The notes under the pieces are model-generated. The model was not told the origin of the DNA, ran no database searches, and saw only the letters and a program-made list of their open reading frames with translations. A DNA stretch of 64,000 bases from Pseudomonas nitroreducens NBRC 12694. Its GTDB lineage: Bacteria; Pseudomonadota; Gammaproteobacteria; Pseudomonadales; Pseudomonadaceae. Positions 53,254-61,556 of the stretch are shown here, piece after piece (the stretch's first letter is position 1; each line of letters begins with the position of its first letter). The stretch is taken from NCBI RefSeq assembly GCF_002091755.1, contig NZ_BDAI01000001.1:434001-498000 (forward strand). Reading direction: 5' to 3'. Made by a program: the position numbers and the translations under genes.

Positions 53254-53772
53254 ATGACCACACCACCCCTGCGGCTGTTCTTCGCCCTGCCCTGCCCGGC
53301 GCCGCTGGCAGCGCAAATCTGCGCCTGGCGCGATGGCCTGCACCTGGACGGCCAGCCCGTTGCCCAGGCCAATCTGCACCTGACCCTGGCTTTTCTCGGC
53401 GCCGTCCCGCGCGGCCGCAAGGCGGAATTGCGCGCCCTCGGCGAACGCCTGCCGCACCGGGGCTTCAACCTGGAACTGGACCACATCGCGCGCTGGAGCA
53501 ATGGCATCCTGCACCTGGCGCCGAGCAGCGCGCCGGCCGCCCTGCACGAACTGGTGCATGCATTGCGCGAAGAGTTGCGGACAGGCGGATTCGAAGTCGA
53601 GCACCGCCCCTTCCATCCCCACATCACCCTCGCGCGCCACGCCCACCAGACACCGGCTGCCACGGCGTCGTTTCTGCTACCGGCCCAGGCCGTGACGCTG
53701 TTCAGCTCGGAGAACAGCCCCGCCGGCGTGCGCTACCGCGCCATCGGCGAGTGGCCGCTAGATAGCGTCTGA
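53254..53772 (+). CDS. thpR: RNA 2',3'-cyclic phosphodiesterase (LigT/ThpR)
   Basis: This 172-residue member of the 2H phosphoesterase superfamily shows both HxTx motifs, HLTLAFLG (about 37-44) and HITLARHA (about 124-131). The N-terminal LRLFFALPCPAPLAAQI is typical. It opens RNA 2',3'-cyclic phosphates. AAGGAGA precedes ATG 53254. Its 3' end overlaps the 3' end of the convergent LysR gene by 15 bp. Confidence 0.93.
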   Translation: MTTPPLRLFFALPCPAPLAAQICAWRDGLHLDGQPVAQANLHLTLAFLGAVPRGRKAELRALGERLPHRGFNLELDHIARWSNGILHLAPSSAPAALHELVHALREELRTGGFEVEHRPFHPHITLARHAHQTPAATASFLLPAQAVTLFSSENSPAGVRYRAIGEWPLDSV

Positions 53773-54675
53773 TCGAGCCGCCCAGCCCTGGGCGTAATCG
53801 AGGAAGCGTCGCAGGCCCGCCGTGGGGTATTTGTCGATGTGCAGCGCACGGAAGAAGGTGCGCCGCAGCGGCCCCAGCGGATTATCCAACTGCACCAGCT
53901 CGCCGCGTGCGAGTTCCGCCTGTACGACACGCTGCGACAGGCAAGCGATGCCGAAACCGCTCGCAACCAGCTGCTTGATCGCCTCGGCGTTGCTCACCTC
54001 CAGGGGCGCATTGACGCTGCCCAGGCGCGGCAGTACCTGCTGCTCGAAAGTCACCCGTGTGCCCGACCCGGACTCCCGCAGCACCCAGCGCGCCGCCGCC
54101 AGATCCTGCAGGGTGACGCACTCGGCCGTCGCCAGGGGATGATCCGGCGCCACGACCAGTAGCAGCTCGTCCACCATCCAGGGCGTCAGCTGGATCTGCG
54201 GATGCTGGATCGGCGCTTCGATGAAGGCCACGTCCAGGCGGAACTCGGCCAGCGCCTCGATCACCCCGCCGCTGTTGGCGACCTGCAGCTCCAGGCGGCT
54301 CTCGGGCAATTCGCCGAGAAAGCCGGCCATCACCTGCGGCAGCAGATAGCCGCCGATGCTGCGGCTGGCACCGAGGCTCAGTTGTACCGGCGCCGATTCG
54401 AACAGGCTCTCCAGCTCGGCGCTCTGCGCCAGCAGCGCACTGGCCTTGGGATAAAAGGCGCGGCCATTGTCGTTCAGCGCCAGACGCTTGCCACTGCGGT
54501 CGAACAGGCGCGCGCCGAGTGCACGCTCCAGCTCCTGCAACGCCTGGCTGGCGGCGGACTGCGAAAGCGCGATGCGTGCCGCGGCCTGGGTGACATTGCC
54601 CAGTTCGGCAATTGCGGTGAAGGTCGCCAACTGGCGAAGGGTGATGCGCGGGCCCATATCGATAAAACCGGTCAT
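53758..54675 (-). CDS. LysR-family regulator (YeiE/CysB-like group)
   Basis: This 305-residue LysR protein has HTH TLRQLATFTAIAELGNVTQAAARIALSQSAASQALQELE (in parts) and an effector domain starting LSLGASRSIGGYLLPQVM. It is closest in pattern to YeiE, which in E. coli is divergent from yeiH, as here. It is probably the regulator of the adjacent YeiH-like gene. The start could also be ATG 54657 (MGPRITLRQL). Confidence 0.88.
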   Translation of the reverse strand: MTGFIDMGPRITLRQLATFTAIAELGNVTQAAARIALSQSAASQALQELERALGARLFDRSGKRLALNDNGRAFYPKASALLAQSAELESLFESAPVQLSLGASRSIGGYLLPQVMAGFLGELPESRLELQVANSGGVIEALAEFRLDVAFIEAPIQHPQIQLTPWMVDELLLVVAPDHPLATAECVTLQDLAAARWVLRESGSGTRVTFEQQVLPRLGSVNAPLEVSNAEAIKQLVASGFGIACLSQRVVQAELARGELVQLDNPLGPLRRTFFRALHIDKYPTAGLRRFLDYAQGWAARSDAI

Positions 54676-54750
54676 CCCAATAAGAACAATCCGTTTTTAC
54701 ACTAAGCGGTGCCGCGGCACCATGGCTTCACCTTACACAAGGAGCCTGCA

Positions 54751-55779
54751 ATGAACGCCCTCCGCCGCCTGCCCTACTTCGTCCCCGGCGCCCTGCTCTG
54801 CCTGGCCATCGCCTTCGGCTCGCGCCAGCTCATGGAAATTCCCGCACTGCAGCACCTGGGGCTCGGCAGCCTGACCCTGGCAATCCTCATCGGCCTGCTG
54901 GCCGGCAACCTGGGACTCGCGCGCTTCGGCAGCATTCGCCCCGGCATCGACCTCTCTCGCCAACAACTGCTGCGCCTGGGCGTTGTGCTCTACGGCCTGC
55001 GCCTGACCTTCCAGGACATCGCCGCCCTCGGCCCGGCAGCATTGATCATCGACGTGCTGATGGTCGCCAGCACCCTGACCGTCGCCTGGTGGATCGGCGA
55101 ACGCTGGCTCAAGCTGCCGCGCGAAAGCGCCCTGCTGATCGGCGCCGGCAGCGCCATCTGTGGAGCCGCGGCGGTCATGGCGAGCAGCCCGGTACTCAAG
55201 GCGCGTGCCGAGCACACGGCCGTCGCGGTAGCCACCGTGGTGCTCTTCGGCACCCTGGCGATGCTGCTGCATCCGCTGATCTACGCCGCGCTGCCCAATC
55301 TGTTCGGCAGCGAGCAGGCCTTCGGCGTGTTCACCGGCTCGACCATCCACGAAGTCGCCCAGGTGGTTGCCGCCGGCCGCGCCATGGACCCGGCCGCCGC
55401 GGACGCCGCGCTGATCAGCAAGATGTTGCGGGTCCTGCTGTTGGCCCCGGCCCTGCTGATCCTCGGCCGCGTCGGTTGCGCCGAAGCCGCCGAGCCCGGC
55501 GCGCGCCGCAAACTGCACATTCCCGGTTTCGCCGTGTTTTTCCTGCTGGTGACTGGCCTGCGCTCGCTGGGCTGGGTGCCGGAAAGCTGGCTGGCGCCGC
55601 TGCAGCAACTGGATGACATGATGCTCGGCATGGCGATGGCCGCCCTGGGCCTGGCCACCCGCCTGGGCGACCTGCGCAAGGAAGGCCCCAAGCCGCTGCT
55701 GCTGGGCGCCGGCCTGTTCGCCTTCCTGCTGGTGGGCGGCGGCCTGATCAACGGCGGCGTACAGTACCTGTTCCACTGA
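54751..55779 (+). CDS. yeiH: YeiH-family putative sulfate/anion exporter
   Basis: This 342-residue membrane protein of the UPF0324/YeiH family has ten to eleven helices. Signature segments include IRPGIDLSRQQLLRLGVVLYGLRLT (in parts), LLIGAGSAICGAAAVMA (about 127) and GSTIHEVAQVVAAGRAM (about 205). Databases name it a putative sulfate exporter, with weak experimental support. AAGGAG precedes the ATG. The divergent LysR gene is the likely regulator. A terminator follows. Confidence 0.9.
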   Translation: MNALRRLPYFVPGALLCLAIAFGSRQLMEIPALQHLGLGSLTLAILIGLLAGNLGLARFGSIRPGIDLSRQQLLRLGVVLYGLRLTFQDIAALGPAALIIDVLMVASTLTVAWWIGERWLKLPRESALLIGAGSAICGAAAVMASSPVLKARAEHTAVAVATVVLFGTLAMLLHPLIYAALPNLFGSEQAFGVFTGSTIHEVAQVVAAGRAMDPAAADAALISKMLRVLLLAPALLILGRVGCAEAAEPGARRKLHIPGFAVFFLLVTGLRSLGWVPESWLAPLQQLDDMMLGMAMAALGLATRLGDLRKEGPKPLLLGAGLFAFLLVGGGLINGGVQYLFH

Positions 55780-55799
55780 TTCACGCAGGCAAACAGAAA

Positions 55800-55830
55800 G
55801 GGCGGGCACCTTGGGTGCCCGCCCTCTTTC
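55800..55830. terminator. Bidirectional terminator between yeiH and doxX
   Basis: GGGCGGGCACC (55800-55810), loop TTGG, GGTGCCCGCCC (55814-55824), then TCTTTC; on the other strand it is followed by CTTTCTG. Confidence 0.85.
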
Positions 55831-55846
55831 GTTATCGCGTCGGCGA

Positions 55847-56281
55847 TCAGCTGGACAGCTTGCGGTCCAGCGAGAACGGGCCGGCGCCGCTGATCAGCAA
55901 CGCGACGCTGATCATGATCAGGGTGAAGGCGTATTCGAAGCCGTTGGCGGTGATGAAGAAGCCGTTGGCCAGGTGCACGCTGAACACTGCGACCAGCATG
56001 GCGACGATCAGCGGGATGCTCGCCAGGCGCACCAGCAGGCCGAGGACCAGGGCCAGGCCGCCGAAGAACTCGGCGCTGCCGGCCAGGGCAGCCATCAGGT
56101 AGCCAGGAGTCACACCGAGGGATTCCAGCCAGCCCGCCATGCCTTGCAGACCCGGGCCACCAAAGGCGCCGAAGAGCTTCTGCGAGCCGTGAGCCATGAA
56201 GGTCAGGCCGGTGGTGATGCGCAGGACAGCGATGCCGGCGCCAGCGTTGGTGGTCAGGATGGATTTGATCAGCGAGTTCAT
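55847..56281 (-). CDS. DoxX-family membrane protein
   Basis: This 144-residue protein has four helices, starting with VLRITTGLTFMAHGSQKLFGAFGGPGL, then LAGSAEFFGGLALVLGLLVRLAS and IPLIVAMLVAVFSVHLANGFF, the DoxX pattern. DoxX proteins are linked to thiosulfate:quinone oxidoreductase in archaea and to redox or thiol stress in bacteria. The precise role here is unknown. Confidence 0.9.
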   Translation of the reverse strand: MNSLIKSILTTNAGAGIAVLRITTGLTFMAHGSQKLFGAFGGPGLQGMAGWLESLGVTPGYLMAALAGSAEFFGGLALVLGLLVRLASIPLIVAMLVAVFSVHLANGFFITANGFEYAFTLIMISVALLISGAGPFSLDRKLSS

Positions 56282-56423
56282 GGTGCGTCCTTATGCGAGC
56301 TCTAGTGGGAGCGGAGGGTTGCGTAGGAAGTAGGTGACAACCGGGGTTGCTTGGCGACCAATATAACCAGTTTTTACGATATCAAAAGCGCAAAATAGCG
56401 CTGAAAGCTATCGAAAAAACTGA

Positions 56424-57848
56424 TTACTTCTTGATTGCCGCCACGCTCTCACGTGGCTCGAGGCCATCACGCTCCCGCTGATATGCAAGATAGTACTTGT
56501 TGACGCTACTGACGTAGTTCACCACGCCCATGCCCAACTGCTCGGCCGCCACGCGCTCGACCTGGAAGAACCACTGGTTGGGGTTCAGGCCCTGGCGCTT
56601 GGCCTCCGCACGCAGGCTTTGCACCCGCTCGGGACCGGCATTGTAGGCAGCCAGAACGAAGGCCATGCGGTCCCGTTCATTGATGCGCGGGCTGGAGAAG
56701 AAGCGCTTGCGCAGCATGGCCATGTAACGGCTGGCTGCCTGCACGTTGTTCTCCTTCTGGTGCACGGTATCCACGCCCACGGCGCGGGCCGCCGCCGGGG
56801 TGATCTGCATCAGCCCGGTGGCGCCGCCGGCGCCGCGCGCGCCGGCATTCAGGTTGGACTCCTTGAAGCCCACGGCGGCCAGGGCCAGCCAGTCGACCTT
56901 GCTCTGCTCACCATAGCGTTGCAGGGTCGGGCGCACGGCTTCCAGGCGCTTGCGGTCGGGAACGAGCAGCGGGTTGCGCACCTGGTAGGCGCGGCGGTAC
57001 AGGCGCTGGAAGGCCGCGTCCTGGTCCGCCGGGGCGCGATAGTCCTTGAGGAAGCGGTTGACGCTGGCGCGCAGCATCGGCGCGTCACGACGAACGTACC
57101 AGGCCATCGGCTCGCTGTTGTCCAGCACCAGATGACGATCGACGCGCAGCTTGGTGAAGACCTTGCTCCAGCGTTCGGCGATGGGCTGCTCGACCACGGT
57201 GTAATTGAAGATGCCGGCCTGGACCATCTCCAGCACGTCTTCCACCGCCAGGGAGGAATCGGTCCACTCCAGCACCAGCGGCGCCATGCGCTTCTGCGCC
57301 AGGCGCTCGTTGACCTTGCGCACGGCCTCGCCGGCGGCGCTGCCGGCTGGCAGGGTGATGGTGCGGCCGGCCAGCTGCTCCAGGCGCACGAACTTGCGGT
57401 TGCCCTGCTTGGTCACCAGCACCAGCGGCACGTCGGCCTTCCACGGCAGGCTGGGGCTGACGTTCTGGCCATCGCGGGCCAGCAGGACTTCCCCGGGCGC
57501 GACCAGATCGCCTTCACCGCGCTGCAGCGCGCCGAGCAATTGATCCTTGGCCTTGGGAATGAACTGGATGTTGAGCGGCTTGCGCCCCGGGGCACTGTCG
57601 TTGAGGTATTGCTCGAAGGCGCGCAGGCGACGGTATTCGACGCCAATGGGTTCGCCCTTGATCTCGCCGGAGCTGTTGCGGCTCTGGTTGACCAGAACCC
57701 GCAGGGTGCCGCCGGAGCGGATCGTGGCGAGGTCGCGGGCGTCGGTGTTTTCCTGCTCCCAGTTTTCCGGCTGGGCCGTCAGGCGCGCGGCCGCCGGCAG
57801 TGGCGTCAGGGCCACGAGGCACAGCAGTAGCAACAACAGTCGGGTCAT
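56424..57848 (-). CDS. mltF: MltF-like membrane-bound lytic transglycosylase
   Basis: This 474-residue periplasmic protein has signal peptide MTRLLLLLLCLVALTPLPAAA and an N-terminal solute-binding domain (SBP_bac_3, about 45-270, starting GTLRVLVNQS). The C-terminal SLT domain (about 300-450) has the catalytic Glu in VGFKESNLNAGARG followed by GLMQITPAAA and AAYNAGPERV. MltF-type enzymes cut glycan strands and sense muropeptides through the first domain. A second MltF-like gene is usual in pseudomonads, so the exact paralogue is uncertain. The start at 57848 follows GGAGAG. Confidence 0.9.
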   Translation of the reverse strand: MTRLLLLLLCLVALTPLPAAARLTAQPENWEQENTDARDLATIRSGGTLRVLVNQSRNSSGEIKGEPIGVEYRRLRAFEQYLNDSAPGRKPLNIQFIPKAKDQLLGALQRGEGDLVAPGEVLLARDGQNVSPSLPWKADVPLVLVTKQGNRKFVRLEQLAGRTITLPAGSAAGEAVRKVNERLAQKRMAPLVLEWTDSSLAVEDVLEMVQAGIFNYTVVEQPIAERWSKVFTKLRVDRHLVLDNSEPMAWYVRRDAPMLRASVNRFLKDYRAPADQDAAFQRLYRRAYQVRNPLLVPDRKRLEAVRPTLQRYGEQSKVDWLALAAVGFKESNLNAGARGAGGATGLMQITPAAARAVGVDTVHQKENNVQAASRYMAMLRKRFFSSPRINERDRMAFVLAAYNAGPERVQSLRAEAKRQGLNPNQWFFQVERVAAEQLGMGVVNYVSSVNKYYLAYQRERDGLEPRESVAAIKK

Positions 57849-58072
57849 CCAGCTCTCCAGGGGCTCGCACTCGGCGGCGGGCCGATTAGAGTGCGGTTTC
57901 GGCCGGGGGTTCCCGACCGCCAAGGGCGCGCAAGATTCTCACAGGAGGGACTCATTACCAACCCGAAACTTCCGATATATCTTCGGAATAATCCGCAACC
58001 TGTTGTTTTTGAAGAATTTTCGCCTGGAAAGAGCGTTTTGCTATGCTCCGCATCCGGACAAAGGGAACAAAA

Positions 58073-58873
58073 ATGCAACTGATCGACATCGGCGTCAACC
58101 TCACCCATCCAAGCTTCGAGCCGGAACGTGAAGCGGTCCTCGCTCGCGCGATCGAGGCCGGCGTCGCCCAGATGGTGCTCACCGGGACCAGCCTGTCCGA
58201 CAGCGAACAGGCCCTGGAACTGTGCCGGAAACTGGACGAAGAACAGCGTCTTTACTGCACCGCCGGTGTCCATCCCCATGAAGCCAGCCACTGGGACAGC
58301 GGCAGCGCCAGGGCGCTGCGCGGCCTGCTGGCGGAGGACCGGGTAAAGGCCGTGGGCGAATGCGGCCTGGACTTCAACCGCGACTTTTCGCCGCGCCCGC
58401 AGCAGGAAAAGGCTTTCGAAGAACAACTGGGCCTCGCCGTGGAACTGCAATTGCCGGTGTTCATCCACGAGCGCGATGCCGGAGAGCGCCTGCTGGCGAT
58501 CCTCAAGGAGTTCCGCGACCGGCTCCCTGCGGCCGTGGTGCATTGCTTCACCGGCGAGCGCCGCACGCTTTATTCCTACCTCGACCTCGACCTGCACATC
58601 GGCATCACCGGCTGGATTTGCGACGAGCGCCGCGGCACCCATCTGCAGGAGCTGGTGCGGGAAATTCCCGAAGGCCGGCTGATGCTGGAAAGCGACGCAC
58701 CTTATCTGTTGCCGCGCACGCTGCGGCCCAAGCCGAAGAACGGCAGGAACCAGCCGGCCTACCTGCCCGAAGTGCTGACCTGCGTGGCCCAGCATCGTGG
58801 CGAGAGCGCAGAGCGTGTCGCTGCCCATACCACCGAGTGTGCGCGGCGCTTCTTCGACCTCCCGGAAATTTGA
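58073..58873 (+). CDS. tatD: TatD-family metal-dependent hydrolase (YjjV/TatD)
   Basis: This 266-residue TIM-barrel nuclease starts LIDIGVNLTHPSFEPER, where His (usual HxH) appears as GVNLTH, as in TatD itself. Metal ligands appear as GVHPHEA, GECGLDFNRDFS (Glu), IHERDAG (His), VHCFTG (His) and ESDAPYL (Asp). TatD acts as a 3'-5' DNase/RNase in repair. AAGGGAAC precedes the ATG. The first-metal-ligand pattern favours TatD over YcfH and YjjV. Confidence 0.92.
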   Translation: MQLIDIGVNLTHPSFEPEREAVLARAIEAGVAQMVLTGTSLSDSEQALELCRKLDEEQRLYCTAGVHPHEASHWDSGSARALRGLLAEDRVKAVGECGLDFNRDFSPRPQQEKAFEEQLGLAVELQLPVFIHERDAGERLLAILKEFRDRLPAAVVHCFTGERRTLYSYLDLDLHIGITGWICDERRGTHLQELVREIPEGRLMLESDAPYLLPRTLRPKPKNGRNQPAYLPEVLTCVAQHRGESAERVAAHTTECARRFFDLPEI

Positions 58874-59010
58874 ACCGGCTCTCAAGAATGCCCTTCCTCG
58901 GCCGATAAGTCGGGAGCGGAAGGTGGCTTGATTCCCATCAATGGCCATCTTCATCCCTTTTCACGACAATAATGGCGCCCTGCCACTATTCGACCGACAA
59001 GAAGACATCT

Positions 59011-60489
59011 ATGGCCGCCTGGATCCGCGATATTTCCCTCAAGTACAAATTCTGGGCCGTCAACGCGGTCGCCTTCGTCACCACTCTGCTGCTGGTGCTG
59101 TTCGCCATGCACCAGGAGCTCGATGGGCGCAACCAGCAGGCACGCCAGGGTGCCGAAGCCCAGGCCCAGATGCTCAAGGGCTGGCCGGCGGGCTCGGCGC
59201 TGCCGACTTCGCCGAACCTCGTCAGCTTCGCCGCCGGCAGCGCCCCGCAGATCACCGGTGTCGACGGCTCGGCCCTCGCCCGCGCCAGCGGCTGGGTGGA
59301 CCTGCAGGATGCGCAGAACCGCAACGGCGCACTGGCCGGCGCTTACGTGCAGGATATCGGCAACGGCCAGCGCGTTGCCGTGCTCGCCCCCGGCGCCGAC
59401 TTCTGGAGCGTCTTCGAAGACCGCGCCCTGCCCTTCGCCGGCGCCGTGCTGGTGCTGATGCTGGCCCTGCTGGCCGCCTCGCAATTGCTGATCCGCTTCA
59501 TCCTCACGCACCTGCTGACCCTGCGCGACGTGATGCTGCACGTGGAAAAGAGCGGCGACCTGTCCGCCCGCGTGCCACTGGAAAGCCGCGACGAAGTCGG
59601 CCAGATGGCCACTGCCTTCAACGCCATGCAGGCCGGCTACCAGCGCGTGGTCGGCACCGTTGCCCAGGCCGCCGGGCGCCTCGACGAAGGCGCGCGCAGC
59701 CTTGCCAACAGCATGGGCCAGGTGCGCCAGGGCATGCTCGGCCAGCAGAGCGAGACCGACCAGGCCGCCACCGCCATCAACGAGATGTCCACCACCGTCC
59801 ACCACATCGCCCAGCATGCCGCCGACACCCGTGACCAGTCGCAGGAGGCCGACCGCCTCGCCGGCAATGGCCAGCAGGTCGTCGGTCGCGTTGGCCAGTC
59901 CATCGCCGGTTTGTCCCAGGGCGTGCAGCAGACCGCCGAGATGATCCAGCAGTTGGCCCAGGACAGTCACAAGATCAGCAGCGTGGTCAGCGTGATCCAT
60001 GGCATCGCCGAACAGACCAACCTGCTGGCTCTCAACGCCGCCATCGAGGCCGCCCGCGCCGGCGAGATGGGTCGCGGTTTCGCCGTGGTGGCCGACGAAG
60101 TGCGCAACCTCGCCAAGCGCGTGCAGGACTCCACCGACGAGATCACCCAGATGATCAATGCGCTGCAGTCCGGCACCCGTGACGCGGTGGAATTCATGCA
60201 GGAAAGCTCGATCAAGGCCGATGGCTGCGTAGAGCAAGCCCGTGAAGCCGGCGAAGCCCTGGCGGCGATCGCTTCGGCAGTGGCGCTGATGCGCGAGAGC
60301 AATACCCAGATCGCCGTGGCCGCCGAGCAGCAGAGCCAGGTCGCCGAGGAAATGACCCGCTCGGTCGTCGGTATCCGTGACGTGACCGAACACACGGTGC
60401 AGCAGACCGTGGACTCGGCCGGCACCAGCCACCAGTTGGCGGACCTCGCCGGCGAGCTCAGCCGCGCCATCCGCCAGCTGCGCCTGTAA
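59011..60489 (+). CDS. Methyl-accepting chemotaxis protein
   Basis: This 492-residue chemoreceptor has TM1 about 14-36, a short periplasmic domain of about 100 residues, TM2 about 143-165, HAMP (about 165-220) and a signalling domain with the hairpin EQTNLLALNAAIEAARAGEMGRGFAVVADEVR (cited in parts, about 335-365). The N-terminal sequence DISLKYKFWAVNAVAFVTTLLL is distinctive. The ligand is unknown. It lies alone, ending in a terminator. ATG 59011 is preferred over an upstream ATG at 58972 because TM1 then lies near the N-terminus. Confidence 0.93.
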   Translation: MAAWIRDISLKYKFWAVNAVAFVTTLLLVLFAMHQELDGRNQQARQGAEAQAQMLKGWPAGSALPTSPNLVSFAAGSAPQITGVDGSALARASGWVDLQDAQNRNGALAGAYVQDIGNGQRVAVLAPGADFWSVFEDRALPFAGAVLVLMLALLAASQLLIRFILTHLLTLRDVMLHVEKSGDLSARVPLESRDEVGQMATAFNAMQAGYQRVVGTVAQAAGRLDEGARSLANSMGQVRQGMLGQQSETDQAATAINEMSTTVHHIAQHAADTRDQSQEADRLAGNGQQVVGRVGQSIAGLSQGVQQTAEMIQQLAQDSHKISSVVSVIHGIAEQTNLLALNAAIEAARAGEMGRGFAVVADEVRNLAKRVQDSTDEITQMINALQSGTRDAVEFMQESSIKADGCVEQAREAGEALAAIASAVALMRESNTQIAVAAEQQSQVAEEMTRSVVGIRDVTEHTVQQTVDSAGTSHQLADLAGELSRAIRQLRL

Positions 60490-60559
60490 TCCCTATCGCC
60501 CGCATAGCCTGCGTCCATTGGCGCGGGCTTCGGCGCAGCACCTAGACTGCTGATAGTCC

Positions 60560-60586
60560 GCCCGCCTGCGCTCAGGCGGGCCTTTC
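60560..60586 (+). terminator. Terminator after the chemoreceptor gene
   Basis: GCCCGCCTG, loop CGCT, CAGGCGGGC, then CTTTCAG. Strong stem with a short T tract. Confidence 0.7.
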
Positions 60587-60604
60587 AGTCTCGGGAGCAC
60601 CCAC

Positions 60605-60964
60605 ATGGGCAAACGTCATCCCAACCTCCTCGCCTGGCAGTGGCAGGGCTACGCCGCCAACCACCGCAACCCGACCAACCTGGCGTTGCACATCATCGCC
60701 GTGCCGCTGTTCATCCTCGGCGCCCTGACCCTGCTCAACGGGCTGTTCGGCCTGAGCCTGTCGGCGATCCTGCTGGGGGTGATCGGCATGGTCGCCTCGC
60801 TGGCCATCCAGGGCCGCGGGCACAAGCTTGAAGAGCAGGCGCCCGAACCCTTTAAGGACCGCAAGGACGCCGTCAGCCGTCTGCTGGTCGAGCAGTTCGT
60901 CACCTTCCCGCGCTTTGTTTTGAGCGGCGCCTGGTGGCGTGCCTGGCGCAATCGCGGGCGCTGA
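60605..60964 (+). CDS. DUF962/Mpo1-like membrane protein
   Basis: This 119-residue protein has two to three helices. HRNPTNLALHIIAVPLFILG and GRGHKLEEQAPEPF carry the conserved His residues of the DUF962/Mpo1 family; yeast Mpo1 is an iron dioxygenase shortening 2-hydroxy fatty acids. The conserved His sites are present here, so activity is possible but unproven. TCTCGGGAG precedes the ATG. Confidence 0.8.
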   Translation: MGKRHPNLLAWQWQGYAANHRNPTNLALHIIAVPLFILGALTLLNGLFGLSLSAILLGVIGMVASLAIQGRGHKLEEQAPEPFKDRKDAVSRLLVEQFVTFPRFVLSGAWWRAWRNRGR

Positions 60965-61058
60965 GCCGGCCATAAGAGCAGGGCGCGGCATTGCGGCCAT
61001 TCAAGTACCGGGCAGGTTCGCCGATATAATCGTCGAGATTTCGTCGCGAGCTGTTGAG

Positions 61059-61556
61059 ATGTCGGCCTTTCGTCATTTTATTGGCTTTTTTGCCTGCCTG
61101 TTTATTGTCACGACTGCGAACTCAGCCCCGGAATCGACGGCCGAGCGCACCGTGCTGACCATTGCAGTCAAAGGCCAGCCGCAACTCCAGCGCCACTACA
61201 GCCTGCGCGAGCTTGAAGCACTGCCGCAGAGCGAGCGGCGCTCGATGCTCCCGGAAGAAACCCCGGTCCATGGCTGGCAAGGCGTGCGCTTGAGCATCCT
61301 GCTCGCCGTCTTCGAGCGCGGCGACGCCCAGCGCCTGCGGGTCGAGGCACTCAACGACTATTCCGCGCTGATTCCACTGAGCGACCTGGACGCCTTCGAC
61401 CCGATCCTCGCCTACCGCCGCGACGGCCAACCCATCGGTATCGCCGAGCGCGGCCCGCTGTTCGTCATCTACCCGATGCTCGATTACCCGGAGTTGCGGA
61501 CCCAGGTTTATTTCAACCGCACCGTCTGGCAGGTAAGCCGCATTACCCTGGAGTGA
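61059..61556 (+). CDS. Periplasmic sulfite-oxidase-fold protein paired with a diguanylate cyclase
   Basis: This 165-residue protein has signal peptide MSAFRHFIGFFACLFIVTTANSA and then one small domain (YSLRELEALPQSERRSML, VHGWQGVRLSILLAVF, LIPLSDLDAFDPILAYRRDG) related to the molybdopterin-binding fold of sulfite oxidase/YedY. The mature part has no cysteine, so the molybdenum ligand is missing and catalysis is unlikely. Its stop overlaps the GTG start of the diguanylate cyclase by 4 bp, pointing to a sensory partnership in the periplasm. Confidence 0.8.
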   Translation: MSAFRHFIGFFACLFIVTTANSAPESTAERTVLTIAVKGQPQLQRHYSLRELEALPQSERRSMLPEETPVHGWQGVRLSILLAVFERGDAQRLRVEALNDYSALIPLSDLDAFDPILAYRRDGQPIGIAERGPLFVIYPMLDYPELRTQVYFNRTVWQVSRITLE